Assembly: GCA_032158125.1 (NCBI GenBank)
Contig: JASKOT010000008.1
Span: forward strand, 186,001-250,000
Reading direction: 5' to 3'
Length of the DNA stretch: 64,000 nt
From: Papiliotrema nemorosa
Lineage: Eukaryota > Basidiomycota > Tremellomycetes > Tremellales > Rhynchogastremaceae
The notes beneath the pieces were generated by a model. It did not search any database, was not told where the DNA came from, and saw only the letters and a program-made list of their open reading frames with translations. This document shows positions 45,528 through 58,436 of this stretch, piece after piece. Numbering within the stretch: position 1 is the first letter of the stretch; each line of letters begins with the position of its first letter. The position numbers and the translations under genes were made by a program.

Positions 45528-48500
45528 CTAACCATGCCGGACGGTTCCGCCTCGTCCCCACTTTTCCTCTAGGAAATCAGTCATCCACTGATACAATTCC
45601 CAGAATGCCTCCCTCTTGTCCATACTATGATTCCTACCCGTCAGCCAAGCTCCCAAAACAGCAAACGAGCAAGAGTAACTCACGAATCGGTGAACATCCT
45701 AAATCTCCATCCCCTCACATGCTTTTGTGTCAGTTTATCCAGAAAACTGGCCGTATGCGCATAATGCACATTATCGTCTCCACTTCCGTGGGCCCATAAA
45801 AAGTCGACCTTACCAAACGAAGTAACATTGTTGACTGCGGAGGAGACGTATCCGGCTGGGTTGGCGTCTGGAGTGGACATGTATCGTTCGGTATAGACTG
45901 AGTCGTAATACAGCCAATTGGTGACCGGCGCGACAGCCACTGACCATCAGCGTCCAGTCTCATTAGGTGTCCATGTCACTCACTACCCAGAGTGAAGACG
46001 CCCGAGTCCGCTTCAATAGTCTTCAAAGTGGTGTATCCTCCGTAACTCTAAGATATCAGCCGGACTTTCCTGGCTTTACGACTCCAGACTTACCCAACCC
46101 CAGATACCGATTCTCGACCGGTCGACATATGCCCGTGTGGTCATCTCCACGGCGGCTTTGATCTGATCCACCACTTCCCAATGGCCAAGATCATCCATCA
46201 CGGGATTCCTCAGTCCTCGTCCCTTGAAGCCAGTCCCTCGTCCATCAACCATGACCACCACGTACTTCTTTTCGCAAGCGAGATAGGTGTGCCAATCACG
46301 CTCAAACCGGTTCGAGACCATTTGAGATCCCGGTCCGCCATACACGCGGATCAAGACCGGATACTTCTTACGACCGGAAGTGTCGATACCTGGAGGTAGA
46401 ATTTCGAGCATATTGAGTTTATTGCCATCGCTGTCGAGGGTCGAGCGGGACACCATTGGCCGCATAAACTCTGCCAAGGTAGCGTTGAGTCGTTCATTAC
46501 TCTCCAGCACCTCATCAATACCTACATCATCAGCTTTGCACAGCTACACAGGAACGGACTGACCACCTTCAGTAGCTTCAACAAGCCGCTGGTATGGCAC
46601 GTCCGGACCTCGATAGGATAAAAGGTAGTATCCAGCTCCGGGTGAGAATGACACATCAAAGTAACCAGGTGCATCTGTGTTCGTCAAGGCCTGCGGATCC
46701 GCTTTGTACCCTGCAGGCGCAGTCGTGGGTAAACTGGCAGAATAGACATGTCGGTCAATGGAGGGATTAGCCGCAACGAAGTATCTGACAATTAGCTCAA
46801 TACCGGAAAAATATTGCAAGACTCACATAACCTCCTTCTCAGCGTCCACTCCAACGATACTTGTGACTTCCCAGTCGCCTTCTGTCAACCAGATTGGTTC
46901 GGAAGAGTTGAGCGGGCTGAAAAAGGCGAGGTGGTTGTACCCGTTCAGCGGGACAATATCGACATATCCCTCCACACTAATGCCCTTCAGAGCTCTGACA
47001 TTCTGGCCCTTACACATTAGCCGCATACGTATGCATGGTGGTTCGGTGACTCACATGGTCGATCCATCCATCATCACCTTCCTCGCCATCCTTGCCGAGT
47101 CGTCGGACGACCTTCCCTTCTCTCTCTCCATCTTCAAACAGTAGGACATGCCCCACTCGAGCGGCTCGATCCACTTCTTTGAGAAGTAGAGCAGTATCTG
47201 AAACCCAGTTGACCTCGTCAATCACTCGATTCGCCTCTTCCATCTCTTCAGGCCAATGTAGTTGCTGTTTCGCATTCCCCAGATTGCGGTTAGACATATA
47301 GTCTGCCAGAGAAAATGTATGAACAGTAACCAGTGGATTCGGTGTGCCAGGTTTAGGGTATCTGGACATCAGCATACTCTGCGTTTCGTTCCAAACCCAC
47401 TTCATATCCAGTTCCGAGGGATACTGATGCGGTTCGAAAGCGTCCTTGGAGGGATTGTAAATCTGTAATCGATAATCCTTGACGTCCGTCTCGTCCATTC
47501 TCAAATACGCCACCGTCTCTCCGTTGGGAGACCACCATAATGTCGAATCGGTCTCTACCACTTCTTCCTCATACACCCAATCCGGAACGCCATTGAAGAC
47601 CACCTCGGACCCATCGTCCGTGACCCGTATAGCGTCTTCCGACTGGGTCAACTGATCACCTGGAACGACATACAGGTCGTTTTCCATCACATAGGCCAAA
47701 GAATGACCCACTGGTGCCCAGACAACTTTGGAAATGACGGGCGGGTCAGAAGGCGGCAACAAGGCGAAAGTGCGCGAGTCGGACAGACGATGGATCCAAT
47801 AATTTGCATGTGATGAATGTCGCCATTGTTTCAGATGATCAGATTCGAAGAGGACGAATTCCATGTCGGCAGAAAGAGACCAGCCAGACCATGGGATGGG
47901 GTTCCCATCGAGGTCGGTGACTTTTGTAGCGTCTACCAGGACCTTTGGATCGGTGTCATTTCGTGCTGTCTTGAGAATGATATTGCGGTCCGAGTCAACC
48001 ACAGAGTATGTCCCGTCGGGCGCTACGAGAGTCAACAAGTCAAGAAGAGCAAGTAAAGGTCCAGCCCACCTTCTTTGACCCAATCGATATTCACGCTGTC
48101 TACCCGGAACGTCCCGTTAAAAATGTGTTCCAATGTGATATGCTTGTTGCCCCCTTTACCGCCATAAGAAGGCGCAGAGTATCCCCATCCAGCTAGTACT
48201 CCAATGGTCGCTGCTAGGATTATGATACCCACCAGTACAGCCAATACTCTCCGAGACTTCTTCCTCGGCCTCAGCTAGGCGTCAGTCCCAGGACTCCCAA
48301 TGCACACTCTAAACGTGAAGTTGGACTCACCCTCCTGGGTTCTATGGCATACCCATCGCCGTCCTCCATGTGTCCCTCTTCGTTGAACCGCCTATCCTTC
48401 TCATCTTGAAAAGGCTCGTCGTCCAGGTTATCTCTGTATGAAATATCGCTATCGTCCGATAAGCTGTCTGAGCGGCGGGGCGATCTAGGTATATCATCTA

Positions 48501-48552
48501 GGCGGATCCCGTCATTCCTGTCGGTCGACACCCGAGCATATTCCTGTGGCAT
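45528..48552 (-). CDS. Dipeptidyl aminopeptidase, family S9B (Dap2/Ste13/DPP4-like)
   Basis: Type II membrane serine peptidase of the vacuole or Golgi removing X-Pro/X-Ala dipeptides. I start at the ATG at 48552 (M-P-Q-E-Y-A-R-V) because the frame is closed by TGA upstream with no earlier ATG. About 70 acidic cytosolic residues are followed by R-P-R-K-K-S-R-R and one membrane anchor (V-L-V-G-I-I-I-L-A-A-T-I-G). The beta-propeller contains W-S-P-N-G-E and the S9B signature D-W-V-Y-E-E-E-V. The hydrolase domain has R-V-Y-G-G-P-G-S-Q, D-G-R-G-T, the nucleophile G-W-S-Y-G-G (across an intron), an acid in G-S-G-D-D-N-V-H-Y, and a histidine in H-S-M. About ten introns and 880 residues. Some Ste13 enzymes mature pheromones; which paralogue this is cannot be told. 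Confidence 0.92.
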
Positions 48553-48860
48553 GGCCTGATGGTGGTCGAGGGATGTGGAAGGCGAGGCCAAAGGGGATGA
48601 CGAGGTTGATCCGGGGCGCGTCGAATTGACCGGGGTTGCTTTGTCTGTTGTGCTTCACTCATCGACAACTCTCCTCGACCCACGACATTCAAAGCTCAAA
48701 TAAGGAACCGATACGTATCTGAGCGACATAGGTGATCTTCTCGCCCTGCTTATAGATACATACACCCGCTAAGTCGGCCTCGAGTGTGTATTAAGATCAG
48801 TTGCGGAGTTCCTCATCTTCCTTCACCCAATAATCTCGCTCATCAACATTTCGGGTGGGC
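48553..48860. other. Divergent promoter region (dipeptidase / AP-2 sigma)
   Basis: About 310 bases between divergent starts. A minus-strand ATG at about 48662 opens M-S-E-A-Q-Q-T-K but in another frame, without a canonical donor to join it to the peptidase. No other feature is supported. Confidence 0.5.
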
Positions 48861-49725
48861 ATGATCAAGTTCATTCTAGTCCAAGTGAGTCAATACGACT
48901 AATCATGACGGTCTCTCAACGGATCAATGGCCGAAGAAGACGTATGCTGATGAATAGAATCGACAAGGGAAGACGAGGCTGTCCAAGTGGTATGCCCCTT
49001 ATGACGACGACGAGAAGGTCAGTACCCTCCTCTCTTCCTGACCTCGCAAAGCCCCCAAGACTGTCTTGATCGTACATGGGGGTTCTCTGACTCTCAGGTC
49101 CGACTAAGAGGAGAGGTCCACCGGCTGATAGCTCCCCGAGATCAGAAATACCAATCCAACTTTGTCGAGGTCAGTCTGGTCTCTTCTCCCTATACTCACT
49201 TGCTCCTCGGTGCCCGGCTCTCTTGGTCTCTTCTGTGCAAGTCTCCTGAGCAAGTACTAGCTACCGACTTTCACTCCGTCTCATATACCTCATTACACTT
49301 CGTGATGCTGATAGGTAGTTCCGAAATGACAAGATTGTCTACAGGCGATACGCCGGACTCTTCTTTTGCGTATGCGTCGATTCAAACGATAATGAGCTGG
49401 CATACCTCGAGGCTATACACCTCTTCGTCGAAGTCCTAGGTCAGCTGCCTTGTTACAAAAGTTGTCAACGATAGCTGATATACAGACTCTTTCTTCCAAA
49501 ATGTTTGCGAGCTGGATCTGGTCTTCTCCTTCTATAAAGTGAGTCGTGTCATCTTCCACGCTTCAAACACACCGCTTGCACGACGATCGACAACCTTGAG
49601 AAGAACGAGTGCTGACTTGCCAGGTGTATGCCATCCTGGACGAGGTGTTTTTAGCTGGAGAGATCGAAGAGACGTCGAAACAGGTGGTTCTGGATAGACT
49701 GGACTACCTCGAAAAGCTAGAATAG
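48861..49725 (+). CDS. APS2: AP-2 clathrin adaptor complex subunit sigma
   Basis: Small subunit of the plasma-membrane clathrin adaptor AP-2. About six exons read in frame from ATG 48861 to TAG 49723-49725, giving roughly 143 residues, the usual size. The sequence follows AP2S rather than AP1[52 protein letters not shown], and [12 protein letters not shown]. No exon exceeds about 45 codons, so it is missed by simple ORF scans. Confidence 0.95.
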
Positions 49726-50158
49726 GACGGTCCCCTCCTCTACGAGTCTTGTCTTCGGTGACCATAGCCCATCGTCGACGGTTCCACAGTGTTGTATGAA
49801 TATCACTCAGGTCCCACAGAATGATGAAATCTACCTCCAACGCGCACCGGCAATAAGGACGAGCAATCAAAAACGCCAGAGTAAATTTGCACTGTACCCC
49901 TTTATCCTCCAGAATTGATTGGATCCCATCTCCTCTCAAAGCCTAGTTGAGATAGAGTGAGATGCCAAAGAGTCGGACACCAGTCACACCTGAGAATCGA
50001 TCGCACAACCTCGACCCGAACCGACCGCCTGAGAATCTTTTGCCACCCAATCCATCACAAACCCCCATTCCATCAAATCTACGCGACAGTGACTCGCATC
50101 AACACCCTCAGATTGGTACACACCCCTTGTTGGGCATCCTCTTCGACACCTCCACATC
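49726..50158. other. APS2 3' / BRF1 promoter region
   Basis: About 430 bases. A 68-codon plus-strand frame here (from 49962) has high Pro/Asn content, but it ends in the BRF1 start region and seems incidental. No RNA gene was seen. Confidence 0.45.
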
Positions 50159-52706
50159 ATGGCTGTAAGTGACCTTCTCCAGACGCGAATGATTCTGCTG
50201 ATATCCTCTCGTAGCCTAAAACATGCCCGCAATGTGGATCAGCGAGAATCGAGACGGATGTCAGCATGGGTCAAGCCGTGTGAGTCGGCAATATCAATCC
50301 ACATACCCCCTCACTGCGAATGGGCAGAACCCTTACAGGCGAGATGGTGAGCTGATATCAGGTGCATGAATTGTTTTGCGATTGTGGATGATAATATCCT
50401 AGTAGCAGAAGTGGGATTCGCAGAAGGATCAGGCGGAAGAGTCCATGTTCAAGGAACATTCGTGGCTCATAGTGCTAGTCGGTTGATCCCATCACGCCCC
50501 TTTGGGCTTGAACTGATGTATAGCTGGATTCGGTGGTCGGGGAGGGCAAGACTCTCTCGAGAAGACTAAAGCTCACGGTGAGTCATCTTCGTCTCATACC
50601 GATGCTACGGGGATGCTGATGACCATAGGGAAGGAGCGAATACGTCGAACGGCCGAATCTATGGGTATCGAGGCTATGATCTGGAGACAGGCTCAACGAT
50701 ATTTCAGCTTGTTGGTCGATTCCAAGTTCAATAAAGGGAGAAGATCAGAATATCTCGTCGCTTCTTGTCTCTACCTCTCATGTAGGATGAACAAGAGTGA
50801 CAAGATGATGATTGATTTCTCGGAACGTCTCACTGTGAGTTACCCACCCCGCTCCCCATCGCACTCTACATTTGTGCTCATCGTTTAAGATCAATGTGTT
50901 TGAGCTAGGAGCGACATATATGAAGCTCCGAGCTGCACTCGAGCTCAAGCAACCTATACCAGAAGTCGACCCGGCAATCTACAATATCCGTTTCGCCCAC
51001 AAACTCGATTTCGGCACTGCACACGTGAAACAAATCGCGGCGGATGCTACTCGACTTGTCAGGCGGTTCAGAGCAGATTGGATGACTCAAGGACGTCGAC
51101 CCGCTGGTGTATGCGGCGCATGCCTCATCATCGCCGCTCGGATGTCTAGTTTCTGGAGGTCGCCTGAAGAAGTCGCGCAGGTCGTCAAGGTTTCTGCTAC
51201 TACCATCAAAAAGAGGTTGATCGAGTTTGCAAGGACAGAAATGGGCTCGAAGACTGTCAAAGAGTGGAGGGAGATGCATGATGCAGAGGTGGATATGGCT
51301 ACAGGCAGGGATTTGCCGCCTATTGTGAAAGAGCATAAGAGACGAGAGCGGGTCAGAATAGAGCGGGAAGCTATACAACGTCTGCGAGATCAAGGGGCGG
51401 AGCTAGATGAGGATGGCGAGGTTCCTCCAGGGGACGAGGATGGTGAGGCAGATGATGCGGGAGAGAGGCCAAAGAAAAGAGCGAAAAATGTTAAAGGTAA
51501 ACGGAGCAAAGCACAGGAAATGAGAGAAGGGAGGGGTTTGGGCGAAGTCGAAGCGGATTTTGACGCCGACGGGGCCATTCAAGCTGCCGCGGAGAATTAC
51601 AGGGATGACGACCTGGATGGCGAAGACAACGACGCTACCCTTGCAGCGATGGAACAAGCCGACTTTGTATCGGAACTCAACGAAGCTAGAGATAATCCCG
51701 AACAAGTCAAGAGGGATATTGCGGCCGCCGCCAGGTCTTTCAAACGCCTCACCAAGCGACTACAAGAAGAAGGTGCCGAGGAGGAAGCAGAAGAAAACGA
51801 CGATGACGCAGACAAGAGGGGAGAGAAAGAGGAAGGGAAGGATGACGACGACTTGGCCGACTTTGAGGGCCTGTCCGATGTGCCCGACGAATTCGACGAG
51901 GAGGAACCGCGCGAAGAGGTCGAGGAAGAAGGGGTTAAAGTCGAATTCAACGATTGGGACGACAATGACAAGGTCATCAAGTTTGTCGGGGAAAGGTACT
52001 TTAAAGACGAGATCGACCTATACAAGTTGACCGAGTCGGAAATCCACGAAAGAGTCTCTGGATGGTTGAGGGATCGAGATCCAAAAGAGGTTATTACCGA
52101 TTTGCAAGTGGTCGAAAACGCGAGGAAAGAGCGGGAGAGATACGCCAAGAAAGTACGACTGGACGATTTCACCGATTTGGACGATGAAGAATTTGACAAG
52201 ATGTGGAGATTTGAAGTGGATGATCCGGCTCAAAGGGAAGAGCAACTGATGAGGACTCGAATGTGGATGAGTGCCAACGGCGCTTGGTACGAGGGTCATC
52301 TAGGTGAGTGACAAGGCCATGCGTCATTCGTAATATCCACTAACGAGGCAGAACGGAGAGCTCGTGAGGCTGAGAAGGAAAAGGCTCAAGGGACATCCGA
52401 GAAGAAGGTCAGTTGTCGCTTCCGTTTTCTCTTTGGACCAAGCTGATAGGGCAGAACAAGAAGAAGAGAAAGGCACCGCATAGAGGACCGTACAATTCTG
52501 CTCGTGAGGCGATAGAGAACATCGCCAGTACCAAAAAGTTCTCTACGAGAATCAACTATGGAGCGCTGAATCTGGCCATGGATGGAGAGGGCGAGGATGG
52601 TCTCCAGGCGTTTGAGGATGAAAAGCATGACGAGAAGTATGACGGTAAGCGGATCTCTTGTCTCCCAGGCAGCTCTGACTTTCCAGATGACCCGGATAAC
52701 TGGTAA
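50159..52706 (+). CDS. BRF1: TFIIIB subunit Brf1
   Basis: TFIIB-related factor that brings RNA polymerase III to tRNA and 5S genes. Exon 1 codes only Met-Ala (50159-50164). A 50-nt intron then leads to the zinc ribbon: C-P-Q-C and, after another intron, C-M-N-C. The ribbon tail E-V-G-F-A-E-G-S-G-G-R-V and the two cyclin folds follow (G-R-R-S-E-Y-L-V-A-S-C-L-Y-L-S-C-R and G-R-R-P-A-G-V-C-G-A-C-L-I-I-A-A-R). After K-E-W-R-E the C-terminal half is highly acidic with coiled segments. The Brf1 C-terminal block includes R-K-A-P-H-R-G-P-Y-N-S-A-R-E-A. The end D-D-P-D-N-W is joined by a last small intron. About 720 residues. Confidence 0.95.
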
Positions 52707-53062
52707 TGAGGTCTGTGAGGATTATAAAGCCTAGATGTGAAGGGAGGAGTCGTCACGACCGGATGTCTGAACGATAACATGACGAAAAGGTCACGAACCG
52801 CAACGCGAAGCATGTAGCCTAAAGTATCTAGCATGAACCGAGACGAAGTGTCTTCAAAGATATTCAGAAATGACACAGTCAGATGAACATTGAAGCAAGC
52901 AGAGGGCACGGACTAGCCACGGGGTCATGTCATCTCGACTACGAAAGAGATCCGAAGGCTACACAAAGCAAACGCTCCAAAATCCCCTGCAGAAAGAAGC
53001 CAACCGCGTGCTCTGTCGAGCGACCATGTGTATACTCTCGACATCCCCGAAATTTGGGATAT
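52707..53062. other. Convergent region between BRF1 and RPS14
   Basis: About 355 bases between two stop codons. Both 3' UTRs are expected here. No ORF or RNA gene is supported. Confidence 0.5.
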
Positions 53063-55030
<1,968 letters not shown>

Positions 55031-55329
55031 TTTGTGCTTTGTGGAAACGCCGGCAGAAGCGACTCGGAGTCGATGATTTTGGAACGCAATTAGCTTCCCA
55101 GACAGACGAAAATGAGCCGCTGGTCAATGGGCACCGCGAGTAGTGTGGAATTGCTGGACAGGGGCGGTATTCAATACGTATGTATATCAGGACACCTCAC
55201 GCTGATTGTTCAGAATAGATTTCATTATGCATCAACATTGTATGGTTCCACTCAACAAGGTGTGATAATCTACGCCGGGCCAATTATCCTAAACCCCTGG
55301 CGATGCTGCTTCACTCGATGACGATCCCC

Positions 55330-57063
55330 TCAGGCAAAATACGGGTTGATCCCCTCCGTGATCATCCTTTGCTCCGCTTCGCCCTCCAGGCCAAACGTGC
55401 CAGGTGTAGGGAGTCGATGACCGGTGCGGTCATATCCACGGTGGACTGATCCACCATCGCCCTCTTTGGCTTTTCGGAAACCGCTTCCTGCTTGAGTCAT
55501 TGCTCCGAATCCCAAACCAGACGTTGGAGACATGGCACCGGCCCGAAGGATTGCGCTAGCTCGTCGTGCCCTTGTATCGGCCAGTATGTCCGGTACAGTC
55601 TCCATGACAAATCCCGGGGGTGGTCGACCCGCGAGTGTATCTAATCGAGAGGGCGAAGTCGGTCCAGGCGGGATCAACGGCGTCCCGAGCGACCTAGGCG
55701 ATGTGATCAAACTGGGAGGTACAGGCGAAGGGAGAGTCTGAGGACGGATGATAGCTGAGTGTCGACGCGTAAAGGGTAGACTCGACTGGGTATAAGAAGT
55801 GGGGAACAGCGTTGGAGTCGATCCAGAAGTAGGTATAGAAGCTCGAGGTAGTCTGTAACTTGGGTTGACGGTAGATCGAGGTCGAGAAAAGGAAGAAGAG
55901 TGTTGCAGATCAGAAACGACTTGGCCCAGGCTGGGCATGGCGACGTTCGCAATGTTTGCGCTCAAGATTGGCGAAGGGGTGGTATTGCGTGGTAAAACAG
56001 GTGTGGGGTATTCAGTCATGCGTGAAGTCGTGGTGCTTTGGGTGAGTCGGGAGATCGGGAGCTCGAGAGGCGAGACGGGCAAAGAATCGATAATACCACG
56101 GAGCACCGGTGCTTGTCGTACACGAGGAGAGAAGATATCGCTGTTGAATAAAGGCGAGCTCGATTCCTCGGCAGGTCCCGATGAGACGGGTTCCGCTGGC
56201 GGAGGACGTTCTTTCGCGGGCGTATGTACTGGTGTGGGAGTGATCTCCCCAGTCCACTGTTTGGGTCGGAGTGAACCCCGTGGAAGTGTTACATGGGTTG
56301 GCAGGGAGGGGACCGATTGGAGGATGGCAGTGGAGATGCTCGGCGGGGTAAAGTACTCGTCCTGGACTTCAAGCTCGGAGTGACTACTCTGTGGTGATAG
56401 GGGTACAGGTGACAACCTGCCTGATTCGCCCTGATCAACCATTTGACGGGGGATGGAGTTTCTCTTTCTGACTTGCTCATGTCCACTCAAAGACCCCAAG
56501 CTCAGCTTTTTCAGCGCCTTGGCGAAAGTCGATGGATGGGTTAGACCTCGATCATCCACCTTGTCCCCTTGTAGAGTTCCAGTATCGATTACACGCTTGG
56601 TCTTCATCTTTCGCTCTCGACCGCGCCGGAAGCGATCTTTCATCGGTGTCTTTTCCCGCTGTTCACGCACAAACGCTTCATCCTCTGACGATTGGAATAT
56701 GGCCTCGTCGGGATCTTCCACCTCGCTACCCCGGCTTTTGAGCGATACGTGAGAAGTGAACGACCGCCACGAAGGCATATGCCTCAAACTCGGTCTTGAT
56801 CCCGCTCGAGCGATGACGGGTCTCGCTACTCCTTCATTTCTCGCCGGCGTTCCTCGAGGTGAGGCGCAAGTCCCAGTGCCAGTGGTAGCAGAGATGGGGT
56901 GGAGATTGACATTTGACGTGTTGAAAGAGGCCGAGGAAGGGGAAGACGAGAGCGAGTAAGAAGAGGTAGAAGACGCGTTGGGCGTGAGACCGGGTGTTGA
57001 GGGCGTAGTGGAGGGAAGGAGGTATCGCCCTCCTGAGCGGTATGTTACAGTGAGAGCGTCCAT
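55330..57063 (-). CDS. Disordered Ser/Pro/Thr-rich hypothetical protein
   Basis: Single long exon of 577 codons from the ATG at 57063 (M-D-A-L-T-V-T-Y-R-S-G-G) to TGA 55330-55332. The frame stays open upstream to about 57237 but without an ATG. Not recognised. Very rich in Ser, Pro, Thr and Arg. Blocks that look conserved are S-L-R-H-M-P-S-W-R-S-F-T-S-H-V and a basic charged segment (R-F-R-R-G-R-E-R-K-M-K-T-K-R). Many S/T-P sites suggest proline-directed phosphorylation. The C-terminus closes with M-I-T-E-G-I-N-P-Y-F-A. No domain or membrane segment was seen. A signalling or polarity protein is possible but unsupported. Confidence 0.6.
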   Translation of the reverse strand: MDALTVTYRSGGRYLLPSTTPSTPGLTPNASSTSSYSLSSSPSSASFNTSNVNLHPISATTGTGTCASPRGTPARNEGVARPVIARAGSRPSLRHMPSWRSFTSHVSLKSRGSEVEDPDEAIFQSSEDEAFVREQREKTPMKDRFRRGRERKMKTKRVIDTGTLQGDKVDDRGLTHPSTFAKALKKLSLGSLSGHEQVRKRNSIPRQMVDQGESGRLSPVPLSPQSSHSELEVQDEYFTPPSISTAILQSVPSLPTHVTLPRGSLRPKQWTGEITPTPVHTPAKERPPPAEPVSSGPAEESSSPLFNSDIFSPRVRQAPVLRGIIDSLPVSPLELPISRLTQSTTTSRMTEYPTPVLPRNTTPSPILSANIANVAMPSLGQVVSDLQHSSSFSRPRSTVNPSYRLPRASIPTSGSTPTLFPTSYTQSSLPFTRRHSAIIRPQTLPSPVPPSLITSPRSLGTPLIPPGPTSPSRLDTLAGRPPPGFVMETVPDILADTRARRASAILRAGAMSPTSGLGFGAMTQAGSGFRKAKEGDGGSVHRGYDRTGHRLPTPGTFGLEGEAEQRMITEGINPYFA

Positions 57064-58436
57064 GACGGGCGGTCCACGCGTAGGATGAGAATATGGAGAT
57101 CGCTGATTGGTGTTCCACCGCGAATAAGGTATGAGCGTCGAACGCGAAGCGAAGGGCGGAGGGTGGTCACAGTCCAGCTTGACCAGGTAGGGCGAGAATG
57201 AGGGTATTGAGTTGTTTATCGCTGGTCGATGCAGCAACTATTCGTGCCAGCCACCACCTCCTCTGCGGGACAGATGTCAAACGAGACCAGGAAATGGCAG
57301 CAGTTCGGGATATCAGTCAGTCGACCGTCAAATCCGACTCGATGAGGCTTTCGCGAGACTACCAGGTTTTCTGGAGATTTTGTCGAGGATCACCGGATCA
57401 AGGTAGGGGCAAGCAAACAGATATGGGTGGTCCAGCCACCCTTCTTCGACGTCCCACGAGCTGGGCGTCTCCTCCAGTGATGATCACCAAACCTGAGGGC
57501 AAGTCAAGAGCGCTTTGTGAAGTGTGAGAAGCGGATTCGTCTCTGACGAATTACCGTGTATGATGAATGGTATAGGATGCAAAGTGATGAGTGGAAAGAG
57601 GAATAGAATCGAGGGCCACGAGGTCTTAGGTGCACGAGATGAAGCTACGACCTTGGAAGACTGGACCAAGACACGATGAGCCGTATTGGTAACAGAACAG
57701 TATCAGTCATATCACGGATTCTACAACTTTCGGCAAATGACTCCTCGTTTCAACAAGGAAAATCGCGCAACAGCGTTACATTTAGGATCCTACAGAGCAG
57801 GTATCTCGCTGCATCTGGTCCTTCTTGGCGGAAGAAGTAGGGTTCGAGACGTGTATATCAGTTCAGACTGGATTATGTCTCGCCACTGAAACGTATAAAG
57901 TAAAGTACGAGTACGAAAACGAAAACGAGTACGGTTAGCACAGTACGAATACGGTACATTACGAACAGATCGATCGAGAGCATCGTTGACCACTGTCTTA
58001 AGACTTTCCAAGAAGACTTCAACCGCTCGATTGGGATTCAGCCAAATAGCAGTGAACCGGCAGCAAGTTTGGCGTGAGTGTGACCTGACCTGCTGAGGTG
58101 CCACACCAAATCCTCAGCCTTAGCTGGGCGAGTAGATGCTTCCTCAACAGAGTCACTGCTCGACACCAATGATTCATGATCTCCGCCTTGATAGCGTTTC
58201 CTCGCCCTTGGTGTGACCTCCTCTCGTTATGCACAGGCAGAGAGTTGTGGATGAGACGAACGTTTGAAGAATGTTTCAGCCTAGTGTTTCAGGGTCGCCT
58301 TGCTTCCGTCATGCCTGAACCTATGTATATGCATGGCTATCAATCATTACACTCGGCTATCGCTGCTGCGAAAGCGCACTGCCAAAGAATATACTCATGT
58401 CACCTCTACCTCGAGCACGCCCATTATGTACCACGC
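57064..58436. other. Largest intergenic region of the window
   Basis: About 1.37 kb with no gene I can support, between two minus-strand genes, so it is mostly promoter of the 55.3-57.1 kb gene and 3' region of the Far1-like gene. It contains a TACGA-type simple repeat (57899-57965). Open frames are short and without family character. A B-box-like GGTTCGAGACG at 57839 has no matching A-box or arms. Confidence 0.5.
57899..57965. repeat. Degenerate ACGA(A/G)TACG simple repeat
   Basis: TACGA and AACGA units alternate imperfectly over about 65 bases of intergenic DNA. It looks like a decayed microsatellite; no coding or RNA role is apparent. Confidence 0.7.

Noticed and set aside
48600..48692. 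Upstream ATG (M-S-E-A-Q-Q-T-K) as the dipeptidase start
   Set aside because: It is in another frame than the peptidase N-terminus and no canonical donor/acceptor pair joins them; the ATG at 48552 needs no special assumption.
49962..50168. 68-codon plus-strand frame just upstream of BRF1
   Set aside because: Zinc-ribbon coding begins only after the ATG at 50159 with its own intron; the upstream frame is Pro/Asn-rich without domain character and overlaps the BRF1 start in another frame.
51597..52199. 200-codon Ser-rich minus-strand frame opposite BRF1
   Set aside because: The Ser richness is the reverse reading of the Glu/Asp codons in the acidic BRF1 tail.
57790..57860. Possible tRNA around GGTTCGAGACG
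   Set aside because: Only a partial B-box match; no A-box at the right distance, and no acceptor or anticodon arm can be folded.
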